From Paracoccus alcaliphilus (GTDB lineage Bacteria; Pseudomonadota; Alphaproteobacteria; Rhodobacterales; Rhodobacteraceae), in assembly GCF_028553725.1 (NCBI RefSeq), contig NZ_CP067124.1, positions 2,924,001-2,988,000 of the forward strand: a stretch of DNA of 64,000 bases, written 5' to 3'. This document shows, piece by piece, positions 54,971 through 62,982 of this stretch. Position 1 is the first letter of the stretch, and each line of letters starts with the position of its first letter. A program made the translations under genes and the position numbers. The notes under the pieces are model-generated. The model saw only the letters and a program-made list of their open reading frames with translations. It made no database searches and was not told the DNA's origin.

Positions 54971-56506
54971 CTTGCAGTTACCCACAAGTGGTGCGGCGAA
55001 TTGATTCACCCACCAGACTTGGCCTTGCCTGAGCACAAGCGATCATGATTCGTCATGTGGCACCGAATAATTGAGGTGCAGACATGGGACAGAGTTGGGT
55101 GGAAACGGAAACGGCCGGATGCGATCTGGGAGATGTCAGGCTGAACAGGCGGCTTGAGGCAATGCTCGAGGCCCTCGGGGAACGGCCGGGAAAATCGCTG
55201 CCGACGGCATTCCAGGACTGGTCGAATACCAAGGCCGCCTACCGCTTCTTTGCTAACGGCAATGTCAGCGAGGACAAGATCCTCGAGGGCCATTTCGCTG
55301 CCTCTGCCCTGCGCATCCGGGCAACCGATGGTCCCATCCTGATCCTGCAGGACACCACGGAATTCTCCTTCAAGCGTTCGGCTCCGGAGAAGGTGGGGTT
55401 CACGACGGTGTCGACTGGACGCAAACTGAAGGAAGGTCGCTATCAGAAACATGCGGTCTGCGGGCTTTTGATGCATGCCAGCATGGCCATCACGCCGGAT
55501 GGGCTGCCGCTCGGCCTGACGGCGGCCAAGTTCTGGTCGCGCAGCAAGTTCAAGGGAACCGCCGCTCTTAAACGGAAGATCAATCCGACCCGGGTGCCGA
55601 TCGAACAGAAGGAAAGCATGCGCTGGCTCGACAATCTGCGCCTGTCCACCGAACTGACAGGGGTGCCAGAGCGCTGCGTGCATATCGGTGATCGGGAAAG
55701 CGACATATACGAACTCTACTGCCTGTCCGAAGAACTCGGGACCGGGTTCCTCGTCCGCAGCTGCGTCGACCGTCTGGCGGAGGATGGCGGCACGACCATT
55801 GCCAAGGTGATGGCAGAGGTGCAGTCCAGCGGCACCCACGAGGTCCGGTTCCGCGATGCGCAGGGCAAGGATCATTGCGCCGTGCTCTCGGTCCGGCACG
55901 CTACAATGACGGTCCGCCCGCCGATCGGAAAGCAGCGGAAATACCGGCATCAGAATCTTCAGATCATCCATGCCGAGGAGCTTGACCCGCCGGAAGGCCG
56001 GGTGCCCGTCTTCTGGAAGCTGATCACGAACTTGCCGGTGGCGACCCACGCGGACGCAATCCACAAGCTCCAATGGTATGCGCTGCGCTGGAAGATCGAG
56101 ACATTCTTCCGGACCCTGAAGACCGGGTGCCGGATCGAAGAGCTGCGCCTGGCCACGGCTGATCGACTGGCAAACTGTATCGCGTTGTGCTGCGTCGTGT
56201 CCTGGCGCGTGTCATGGATGACGATGCTCGGCCGAGAGGTGCCGAAAGCATCGCCTGCTGCCGTCTTCACCGACGCCGAACGCCAACTGCTCGAGCGCAC
56301 AGCGCCCGAGAGCAAGCAAAAGCTTCCGCGTGACCTCGATTTCTATGTCAGACTCGTCGCGCGGCTCGGCGGCTATCTCGATCGGACCTCCGATGCGCCA
56401 CCAGGAACCACCGTCATATGGCGCGGCCTCTCCCGCCTCGCCGATCTTGTCGAAGGCGCTCGCATCGCCGAAACACCATCATCCGAGACATATGGGTAAC
56501 TGCAAG
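54971..56506 (+). mobile_element. IS4-family (IS50-like) insertion sequence with 9-bp target duplication
   Basis: The element is 1536 bp. Its ends are a perfect 14-bp inverted repeat: CTTGCAGTTACCCA at 54971-54984 and its complement at 56493-56506. It is flanked by direct repeats of GGCAACCGG at 54962-54970 and 56507-56515, the 9-bp duplication expected of the IS50/Tn5 branch. It lies inside the right terminal region of the IS66 element. It contains a single transposase gene whose stop falls within the right repeat. Confidence 0.93.
55084..56499 (+). CDS. IS4-family (Tn5-like) transposase
   Basis: The 471-aa transposase resembles the Tn5/IS50 group: N-terminal WVETETAGCDLGDVRLNRRLEAML and SLPTAFQDWSNTKAAYRFFAN, then catalytic Asp in ILILQDTTEFSF, Asp in CVHIGDRESDIYELY, and Glu in the YREK-type motif WKIETFFRTLKTGCR. 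The frame is intact and the ends of the element are perfect, so it may be recently active. Confidence 0.95.
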   Translation: MGQSWVETETAGCDLGDVRLNRRLEAMLEALGERPGKSLPTAFQDWSNTKAAYRFFANGNVSEDKILEGHFAASALRIRATDGPILILQDTTEFSFKRSAPEKVGFTTVSTGRKLKEGRYQKHAVCGLLMHASMAITPDGLPLGLTAAKFWSRSKFKGTAALKRKINPTRVPIEQKESMRWLDNLRLSTELTGVPERCVHIGDRESDIYELYCLSEELGTGFLVRSCVDRLAEDGGTTIAKVMAEVQSSGTHEVRFRDAQGKDHCAVLSVRHATMTVRPPIGKQRKYRHQNLQIIHAEELDPPEGRVPVFWKLITNLPVATHADAIHKLQWYALRWKIETFFRTLKTGCRIEELRLATADRLANCIALCCVVSWRVSWMTMLGREVPKASPAAVFTDAERQLLERTAPESKQKLPRDLDFYVRLVARLGGYLDRTSDAPPGTTVIWRGLSRLADLVEGARIAETPSSETYG

Positions 56507-56515
56507 GGCAACCGG
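56507..56515 (+). repeat. 9-bp target site duplication, right copy
   Basis: GGCAACCGG follows the right inverted repeat of the IS4-family element and repeats the left flank at 54962-54970. Both belong to the interrupted IS66 end. Confidence 0.92.
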
Positions 56516-56598
56516 GCCGTTACGTTGAACAGGCGCAACAAAGACAAGCGTGATCTTATCGGAGTTGGCAGAAGGGGGCTTTGCCCCCGTCGCTGCGC

Positions 56599-56686
56599 GA
56601 CTCCCCCAAGGTATTTTCAAGGAGTGCGAGGATACAGGAGGTCGCGCCTCCCTCGCACTCCTGCCAAATACCTTCTTGGGGGACTC
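56599..56686. repeat. Long imperfect inverted repeat after cobT
   Basis: The arms at 56599-56631 and 56651-56686 are complementary over about 33 positions with a few mismatches and a 3-base bulge (GGAGTGCGAGG, GGTATTT and CCCCCAA blocks are shared). The 19-base loop contains a further short stem (GGAGG/CCTCC). It ends four bases from the cobT stop. A second hairpin, GGGGG-CTTTG-CCCCC, lies at about 56573-56587. A terminator or transcript-stabilising role for cobT is likely. Confidence 0.75.
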
Positions 56687-56689
56687 GAA

Positions 56690-58558
56690 TCAGGCGCGGC
56701 GCAGGGGGGCCATGCCCAGAACCCGGGCGCGTTTGCGCGGATCGCTGTCGAACAGCGCCGCCAGTTGTTCTGTGATCGCCCCGGCCAGTTGTTCGGCATC
56801 GGTGATCGTGACCGCGCGTTCGTAATAGCGGGTCACGTCATGGCCGATGCCGATGGCCAGCAGCTCGACCGCCCGTCGGCGCTCGACCATGGCGATCACA
56901 TCGCGCAGGTGCTTTTCGAGATAGTTTGCCGGGTTCACCGACAGCGTGGAATCATCAACCGGGGCGCCGTCCGAGATCACCATCAGGATCTTGCGGGCCT
57001 CGGAGCGTTTCACCAGCCGCTTATGCGCCCATTCCAGAGCCTCGCCGTCGATATTCTCTTTCAGCAGCCCTTCCTTCATCATCAGGCCCAGATTGGGCCG
57101 CACCCGCCGCCAGGGGGCGTCGGCGGATTTATAGATGATGTGGCGCAGGTCGTTCAGGCGTCCGGGCTGGGCGGGACGGCCTGCCTGCAACCATGCCTCT
57201 CGCGCCTGCCCGCCTTTCCAGGCGCGGGTGGTGAAGCCAAGGATCTCGACCTTCACCGAACAGCGTTCCAGCGTCCGGGCCAGAACGTCGGCGCAGATCG
57301 CGGCAATCGAGATCGGGCGACCGCGCATCGAGCCGGAATTGTCGATCAGCAGCGTCACCACCGTATCGCGGAACTCGGTGTCCTTCTCGATCTTGAAGGA
57401 CAGCGGCGTCGTCGGGTTCGCCACCACGCGGGCAAGGCGGCCCGCATCCAGCACGCCCTCTTCCTTGTCGAATTCCCAGCTGCGGTTCTGCTGCGCCTGA
57501 AGGCGGCGTTGCAGCTTGTTGGCCAGACGGCTGACCGCGCCGCGCAAGGGGTCCAGCTGCTTGTCCAGATAGGCGCGCAGGCGTTCCAGCTCTGCCGGAT
57601 CGGCCAGATCCTCGGCCCGGATCTCTTCGTCCCATTGCTGGCTGAAGACCTTGTAATCGGGCGAGGCCTCGCTGACCGGCGGCGGGGTGTCGGGCGGCGT
57701 TTCCGATTCCGGCATCTCGGCCTCGTCGGTCAGCATCTCGTCGGACTGGTCGTCCATGCTGACCTGCGCCTGACGTTCGTCCTGCTGCTGTTCCTGCGAT
57801 TGTTCGGGCGAGGCTTCGGCATCCTCGTTTTCATCCTGATCGCGGGCCTGATTGTCGCCGGCCTCTTCATCCTGCTCGGCGTTTTCCTCGCCCTCGTCCT
57901 CATCGGGTTCGTCAGGGTCCTCGCCCAGTTGGTCGCCATAGCCCAGATCGCTGATCACCCGCCGCGCCAGACGTGCGAAGGCCGCCTGATCGGCCAGCAC
58001 GCTGTTCACATCGGCCAGCGTCTCGCCCGCCTGCTGTTCGATGAAGGGGCGCCACAGATCGGCGACATGCTGCGCCCCGCGCGGCAGCTCCCGCCCCGTC
58101 GCCGCCTGCCGCAACACATAGCCCGCCGCGACCGCCAGCGGCGCATCCGCCGCCGCCTTGATCTGGGTATAGCCCTTCTTGTCGGCATCCGCGCCGATGC
58201 GGGCGTCGATATTGGACAGTGCGCCGGGCATCTCGCGCGCGCCCAGGGCCTCGCAGCGGGCGGTCTCCATCGCCTCATAGAGTTCCCGCGCCATCGGGCC
58301 CGAGGGGGCGAATCGCGAATGGGTGGCCGCGTCGTGATGGCGCATCCGCATGGCCAGCGCATCGGCGGTACCACGCGCCAGCAGCACCTCTTCCCGCGTC
58401 ATCCGGCGGCTGACCTGAGGCAGGCGCATCGTGTCGCCCGTCACCCCCGAGGGGTCGGCGCTGAAGGTCACGTTCAGATCGCCCTCGTCAGCCAGGGCGC
58501 GGGTGGCCTCGGTCAGGGCCTTCTTGAACGGATCGGCGGGATTGTCAGTGCGTTTCAT
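56690..58558 (-). CDS. cobT: Aerobic cobaltochelatase subunit CobT
   Basis: CobT and CobS form the AAA+/VWA chaperone complex that drives cobalt insertion by CobN into hydrogenobyrinate a,c-diamide in aerobic vitamin B12 synthesis. The 622-aa protein has an N-terminal helical region, a long acidic Glu/Asp/Gln-rich linker (about residues 205-300), and a C-terminal von Willebrand A domain with the metal site [14 protein letters not shown] and [17 protein letters not shown] 58558 overlaps the stop of a GT61 gene (ATGA). A glycosyltransferase gene separates it from cobS. Confidence 0.94.
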   Translation of the reverse strand: MKRTDNPADPFKKALTEATRALADEGDLNVTFSADPSGVTGDTMRLPQVSRRMTREEVLLARGTADALAMRMRHHDAATHSRFAPSGPMARELYEAMETARCEALGAREMPGALSNIDARIGADADKKGYTQIKAAADAPLAVAAGYVLRQAATGRELPRGAQHVADLWRPFIEQQAGETLADVNSVLADQAAFARLARRVISDLGYGDQLGEDPDEPDEDEGEENAEQDEEAGDNQARDQDENEDAEASPEQSQEQQQDERQAQVSMDDQSDEMLTDEAEMPESETPPDTPPPVSEASPDYKVFSQQWDEEIRAEDLADPAELERLRAYLDKQLDPLRGAVSRLANKLQRRLQAQQNRSWEFDKEEGVLDAGRLARVVANPTTPLSFKIEKDTEFRDTVVTLLIDNSGSMRGRPISIAAICADVLARTLERCSVKVEILGFTTRAWKGGQAREAWLQAGRPAQPGRLNDLRHIIYKSADAPWRRVRPNLGLMMKEGLLKENIDGEALEWAHKRLVKRSEARKILMVISDGAPVDDSTLSVNPANYLEKHLRDVIAMVERRRAVELLAIGIGHDVTRYYERAVTITDAEQLAGAITEQLAALFDSDPRKRARVLGMAPLRRA

Positions 58559-59610
58559 GTTTGACGCCGCATTGCCAAGTCAACAGTCCTCAGAATCTCA
58601 TCCGGGTCGGCGAGATAGCCGTCTGCAGTTCGTCGCATTACGACACTGCCATAACCAAGATCAAATGCATTCGCGACGCCTCGTTCTCGCATGGTAAACC
58701 GATCCGCGGGAGTAAGGCTGATGATACTGGATCCTGCCAACATAGCAAAGTAAGCGTGATTTACATGACTGCCATCCACAGTCACAAGGACCGGTGCGGC
58801 GGCGAGCCGTTGGTAGCGATCCTCGAAATCGGTATGCAGGTCAATAATATCGAATCCCTGTGCAGCCAAACGCTTGCACAGAACATCCTCATGAGCAAGC
58901 AGACGCGCAGCACCAGTTGTTCCGCGCTTGAGATATGCCGGACGGCGCGGAACTTCATCTTGTATCTGAATGGTGTTCCGTAGCCGCTTTCTCAGCGCTG
59001 CATAACGTTGACGTTTTGATTTTCCTTGAGAGTAATCTGAATAGACGGTTAGCGTAGTAACGCGCATTGCTTCGGGTGGTGATGTCTTGATCTGAAAACG
59101 CCGCGCATAGGAAATGGTATCCGGCCAGTCGGGTCGACAATCCAAAATGACCTCGTCAGGATTTTCGGCCAAGAGCGCGGTCGAGCAGGCGTCAGTCAGC
59201 CAGTGTCCAAAATAAATATGACTGACTAATGACATGCAATATGTTTTCGTGGGCTCCATGACCACTTTGGCGTAATTGAAACGGTCACGCACCTCCCGGG
59301 TTTTTGCGATAAAACCACCATGATATTCAACGCCCCCTTTATGTACCAGACAATCAGAGAGAACGTATCTAACGACGGGCGCATGAGTGAAAACCGACAC
59401 GGTTGCCGCATCGAGTTCCTGTTGTGCTGTGCTATGCCCCGGGACTCCGTTTGTGACTCTGTCAAGCATTCCAGGCAGGATTGCGATAGGAGGGGCGATC
59501 TCAACTGTTTCGGGCTCAATAATCTCTACAGCGTCTGCCACTTCGCTAATAGCTTTGCTCATACGCAATTTTGAACGCGCGATGTTCAGCAACGGGTTAG
59601 GACGTAGCAT
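58555..59610 (-). CDS. Glycosyltransferase family 61 protein
   Basis: The 351-aa protein matches GT61/DUF563: [58 protein letters not shown], and the C-terminal [28 protein letters not shown]. It would transfer a sugar such as xylose, GlcNAc or similar in polysaccharide synthesis; acceptor unknown. The gene is visibly more AT-rich than its cob neighbours, with different codon use. It lies between cobS and cobT and overlaps the cobT start. An ATG further on (MSKAISEV, about 59562) is a possible alternative start. Confidence 0.82.
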   Translation of the reverse strand: MLRPNPLLNIARSKLRMSKAISEVADAVEIIEPETVEIAPPIAILPGMLDRVTNGVPGHSTAQQELDAATVSVFTHAPVVRYVLSDCLVHKGGVEYHGGFIAKTREVRDRFNYAKVVMEPTKTYCMSLVSHIYFGHWLTDACSTALLAENPDEVILDCRPDWPDTISYARRFQIKTSPPEAMRVTTLTVYSDYSQGKSKRQRYAALRKRLRNTIQIQDEVPRRPAYLKRGTTGAARLLAHEDVLCKRLAAQGFDIIDLHTDFEDRYQRLAAAPVLVTVDGSHVNHAYFAMLAGSSIISLTPADRFTMRERGVANAFDLGYGSVVMRRTADGYLADPDEILRTVDLAMRRQT

Positions 59611-59647
59611 TTTTCCCCTCCTGATGGCGATTTAGGCAGGCTTGCCT

Positions 59648-60619
59648 CTAGCCCGCCTTCGCCACCGCGCTTTCCGGCAATTCCTCGTCGAACAGGCGCT
59701 GGTAGAACTCGGCCACGGTCTGGCGTTCCAACTCGTCGCATTTGTTCAGGAAGGTCAGCCGGAACGCATAGCCCACATTGTCGAAGATCCGGGCGTTCTG
59801 CGCCCAGCTGATGACGGTGCGCGGCGACATGACCGTGGACAGGTCGCCCTGCATGAAGGCGGTCCGCGTCAGGTCGGCCAGCGTCACCATCTGGCTGATC
59901 GTCTTGCGGCCCTTTTCGGTGTTCCAGGTCGGGTTCTTGGCCAGCACGATATTGGTTTCGGCGTCATGCGACAGATAGTTCAGCGTCGCGACCAGCGACC
60001 AGCGGTCCATCTGGCCCTGGTTGATCTGTTGAGTGCCGTGATAGAGGCCGGTGGTGTCGCCCAGACCCACGGTATTCGCGGTCGCGAACAGGCGGAAGCA
60101 GGGGTTCGGGGTGATCACCTCGTTCTGGTCCAGCAGGGTCAGCTTGCCGTCAGCCTCCAGCACGCGCTGGATCACGAACATCACATCCGCCCGGCCCGCG
60201 TCATATTCGTCGAACACGATGGCGGTGGGGTTGCGCAGCGCCCAGGGCAGGATGCCTTCGTGAAAGACCGTGACCTGCTTGCCATCGACCAGCTTGATCG
60301 CGTCCTTGCCGATCAGGTCGATCCGGCTGACATGACTGTCAAGGTTCACCCGCACGCAGGGCCAGTTCAGCCGCGCCGCCACCTGCTCGATATGCGTGGA
60401 TTTGCCGGTGCCGTGATAGCCCTGGATCATCACCCGGCGGTTATAGGCGAAACCGGCCAGAATCGCCATCGTCGTGTCGGGATCGAATTTGTAGGTGGTG
60501 TCGATCTCGGGCACGCGCTCGGTCCGTTCGGCAAAGCCCCGGACCTTCATGTCGCTGTCCAGACCGAACACTTCGCGCAGGTCGATTTCTTCCGTAGGTT
60601 TCGCGTTCTGATCCAGCAT
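59648..60619 (-). CDS. cobS: Aerobic cobaltochelatase subunit CobS
   Basis: A 323-aa AAA+ ATPase: Walker A in [19 protein letters not shown], Walker B in [16 protein letters not shown], sensor [18 protein letters not shown]. The N-terminus [19 protein letters not shown] is typical of CobS. It energises CobN-dependent cobalt chelation with CobT. The first gene of a minus-strand cobS-GT61-cobT group, divergent from the ECF sigma gene. cobN is not in the window. Confidence 0.94.
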   Translation of the reverse strand: MLDQNAKPTEEIDLREVFGLDSDMKVRGFAERTERVPEIDTTYKFDPDTTMAILAGFAYNRRVMIQGYHGTGKSTHIEQVAARLNWPCVRVNLDSHVSRIDLIGKDAIKLVDGKQVTVFHEGILPWALRNPTAIVFDEYDAGRADVMFVIQRVLEADGKLTLLDQNEVITPNPCFRLFATANTVGLGDTTGLYHGTQQINQGQMDRWSLVATLNYLSHDAETNIVLAKNPTWNTEKGRKTISQMVTLADLTRTAFMQGDLSTVMSPRTVISWAQNARIFDNVGYAFRLTFLNKCDELERQTVAEFYQRLFDEELPESAVAKAG

Positions 60620-60763
60620 GTTTTCAGGGCCCTTTCATCGCAACGTCGTCTTGATCGCGCATAAGAGCGCCGCGTGCAAGCGCCCGCGAAGGCCGTCGCG
60701 TTGACGGCCCCGGCACCGACCCCTAGGATCGCGCCGAAACCAAGACCGCAAGACGAGGCTTCC

Positions 60764-61267
60764 GTGCAGGACAGACGACAGACCGAAACCGGCAATCTTC
60801 TGTCACGGGTGGCCGGCGGCGACCGAGCGGCGTTCGATCAGCTGTATCAAAGGACATCCGCGCAGCTGCATGCGCTGGGAGTTTCGATCCTGAAGGATCG
60901 CCCCGCCGCCGAGGATGCGCTGGAACAGGTGTTCCTGCGGATCTGGTCCGAGGCGGGCCAGCAGCCAGACAGCGGTCTTTCGCCGATGGCCTGGCTGGTG
61001 GTGCTGACCCGCGACATGGCGGTGGCGCGGATGGAGGCCGAGGGGCTGCCGGGGGCGGTCACGCGATCCTCGGCCATCGAGGCGATCTGGCTGGAGGGCG
61101 CGACGCTGCCCGCCCTTGCCCGCCGCGACGGCTTCGTCGCCGACGGGATGCGCGCCCGGATCAGGGCGGAACTGGCGCAGATGGCCGGAACGCAGGCCGC
61201 GCCGACCGCCGATCTGGCACCGGACAAGGCCCCCCAACCCGAGCAGGCAGAGGGCCGCGACGAATGA
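60764..61267 (+). CDS. ECF-type RNA polymerase sigma factor, reduced region 4
   Basis: The 167-aa protein (GTG start, with GACGAGG six bases before) has a recognisable sigma region 2: LLSRVAGGDRAAFDQLYQRTSAQLHALGVSILKDRPAAEDALEQVFLRIWSEA, then GLSPMAWLVVLTRDMAVARM. Region 4, which should read the -35 element, is short and poorly conserved (IEAIWLEGATLPALARRDGF then a helix and an Ala/Pro tail). An upstream in-frame ATG at 60674 would add a low-complexity stretch. It is followed, with ATGA overlap, by an anti-sigma-like gene. Its DNA-binding ability is doubtful. Confidence 0.75.
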   Translation: MQDRRQTETGNLLSRVAGGDRAAFDQLYQRTSAQLHALGVSILKDRPAAEDALEQVFLRIWSEAGQQPDSGLSPMAWLVVLTRDMAVARMEAEGLPGAVTRSSAIEAIWLEGATLPALARRDGFVADGMRARIRAELAQMAGTQAAPTADLAPDKAPQPEQAEGRDE

Positions 61268-61653
61268 CCCAGAACAGCGCACCGACCACGCCGACAGCCC
61301 CTGCCGAGGGCGCGGCCGAATCCGACCGCAGCCTGCTGGCCGCCGAACTGGCATTGGGGATCCTGCCCGATGCAGAGGCCGAGACCGCCCGCGCCCGGCT
61401 GAGCGATCCCGCCTTTGCCGCCGATCACCTGCAATGGCAGGAACGCTTTGCCGCCATGACGCTGCGGCAGACCCCGGTGATGGCCCCGGCCCGCGCCCGC
61501 CAGCGTATCCGCGAAGGGCTGGGTCACGCGCAGGCGCCGCTGAGCATCGATCCGACCGAACAGCCCTCGCCCTGGCTGCGTCGGCTGCTGTGGCTGGCAT
61601 TGCTGGGTGGGATCGCGCTGCTGATCTGGTGGGTGATGAATGGGCAGGGCTGA
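61264..61653 (+). CDS. Short anti-sigma factor-like membrane protein
   Basis: The 129-aa protein has an N-terminal anti-sigma domain (LLAAELALGILPDAEAETARARLSDPAFAADHLQWQERFAAM), typical of RskA-like proteins with ECF partners, and a single C-terminal membrane helix (LLWLALLGGIALLIWWVM). It ends after the helix, so the periplasmic RskA sensor domain found in relatives is absent. Coupled to the sigma gene by a four-base overlap. Confidence 0.75.
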   Translation: MTQNSAPTTPTAPAEGAAESDRSLLAAELALGILPDAEAETARARLSDPAFAADHLQWQERFAAMTLRQTPVMAPARARQRIREGLGHAQAPLSIDPTEQPSPWLRRLLWLALLGGIALLIWWVMNGQG

Positions 61654-61779
61654 GCCCGCCCACAGCCCCTCTCGCCCGCATCTGTCGGGCCGCGTCAGCA
61701 TGCTGACGCCTGATCCCGAACATACCCCGACCCCGCGACGGACAACCCGCCCGGTCGCGTACTTTATGACGAGGATGGC

Positions 61780-62781
61780 ATGAGCGGTCTGATCGCACTT
61801 CTTGATGACGTGGCGGGCATCGCCAAGATCGCGGCGGCTTCGGTCGATGATGTCGCGGGACAGGCGGCCAAGGCGGGGGCAAAGGCGGCGGGCGCGGTGA
61901 TCGACGATGCCGCCGTGACGCCGAAATATGTCCACGGCTTCGATGCCAGCCGGGAATTGCCGATCGTGTGGAAGATCGCGCGCGGCTCGGTGTTCAACAA
62001 GCTGGTGATCCTGCTGCCCATCGCGCTGCTGCTGTCGGCCTTCGCGCCCTGGGCGATTTCGCCGCTGCTGATGCTGGGCGGGGCCTATCTGTGTTTCGAA
62101 GGCGCCGAAAAGGTCGCCCATGCCCTCGGCCACCACTCGGACACCCATGACAGCGACAGGCATATCCGCCCCGAAGGCGGCGGTGCGGCGCTGGAAGAGA
62201 CGCGGGTCGCGGGCGCGATCAAGACCGATTTCATCCTCTCGGCCGAGATCATGACCATCGCCCTGTCCACGATCCCCGCCGATGACTCGCTGTGGATGAA
62301 GGGCGTCATTCTGGCGCTGGTCGGCATCGCGATCACCGTCGCGGTCTATGGATTCGTCGCGCTGGTGGTCAAGGCGGATGATGCCGGTCTGCATCTGGCC
62401 ACGCAACGCAGCGGGCTGCTGGCGGCGATGGGGCGCGGCATCGTTCGCTTCATGCCGGGCTTCATGTCGGTGCTGACCGTGGTCGGCACGGCGGCGATGA
62501 TCTGGGTCGGCGGGCAGATCATCATCCACGGGCTGCACGAGTTGGGCTGGCATGCGCCCTATGACTGGATCCGCCAGATGGCCGAGGCCGCCGCCATCGC
62601 GCTGCCGCAGATGCCGGGCGTGGCCAATTGGGTCACCACCGCCTTTTTCGACGGGATATTCGGGCTGCTGCTGGGGTTGGTGCTGATCCCGCTGGTGAAA
62701 CACGTCATCAACCCGGTGCTGGGCGCCACCATCCTGCCGCTGATCTCGGCCCTTCGCGGCGACAAGAAACGCGCCGATTGA
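61780..62781 (+). CDS. DUF808 family inner membrane protein (YedI-like)
   Basis: The 333-aa protein opens with the strongly conserved MSGLIALLDDVAGIAKIAAASVDD and DDAAVTPKYVHG, then five or more membrane helices (NKLVILLPIALLLSAFAPWAI; LMLGGAYLCFEGAEKVAHAL; GVILALVGIAITVAVYGF). These are DUF808/YedI hallmarks; function is unknown. It is the last gene before the ugpB leader. Confidence 0.88.
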   Translation: MSGLIALLDDVAGIAKIAAASVDDVAGQAAKAGAKAAGAVIDDAAVTPKYVHGFDASRELPIVWKIARGSVFNKLVILLPIALLLSAFAPWAISPLLMLGGAYLCFEGAEKVAHALGHHSDTHDSDRHIRPEGGGAALEETRVAGAIKTDFILSAEIMTIALSTIPADDSLWMKGVILALVGIAITVAVYGFVALVVKADDAGLHLATQRSGLLAAMGRGIVRFMPGFMSVLTVVGTAAMIWVGGQIIIHGLHELGWHAPYDWIRQMAEAAAIALPQMPGVANWVTTAFFDGIFGLLLGLVLIPLVKHVINPVLGATILPLISALRGDKKRAD

Positions 62782-62892
62782 CCTCGACGACATCGAGAAA
62801 TCCGGCGCATTCCACAGAAAGGAAAGGTCTTTTTTTCGCCTGCCGATGACGTGGCGGCAGGCGGGCGGAAAGATTGACCAAGCAGTCAATCG

Positions 62893-62921
62893 CTGTCACA
62901 TTACCTTCACAATACTGTTGC
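62893..62921 (+). promoter_or_regulatory. Candidate Pho box upstream of ugpB
   Basis: Three 7-base units at 11-base period: CTGTCAC (62893-62899), CCTTCAC (62904-62910) and CTGTTGC (62915-62921), separated by ATTA and AATA. This matches the direct-repeat form of PhoB sites (CTGTCAT units). PhoB control of ugp genes under phosphate limitation is known in other bacteria. Confidence 0.5.
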
Positions 62922-62982
62922 GTCATCGTCACCCCTCACCGCTAGGCCCGTCGACGATACTCAACTCCAATGGGAGGAATTC

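Larger units (their letters stand above)
52164..56523 (-). mobile_element. IS66-family element, interrupted by an IS4-family insertion
   Basis: The element has tnpA, tnpB, tnpC and a fourth small gene, all on the minus strand. The left end begins GTAACCGACTGATTG at 52164. After removing the inner IS (54971-56506 plus one 9-bp copy), the right end read inward from 56523 is GTAACGGCCCGGTTG, matching the left at most conserved positions. An 8-bp target duplication was not found (flanks CTTGTTGA and GTTGAACA), so boundaries are approximate or the flank has rearranged. Confidence 0.8.

Noticed and set aside
62837-62863. Terminator after the DUF808 gene
   Set aside because: A CGCCTGCC/GGCAGGCG stem is present, but the T run comes before it, not after it, on the plus strand.
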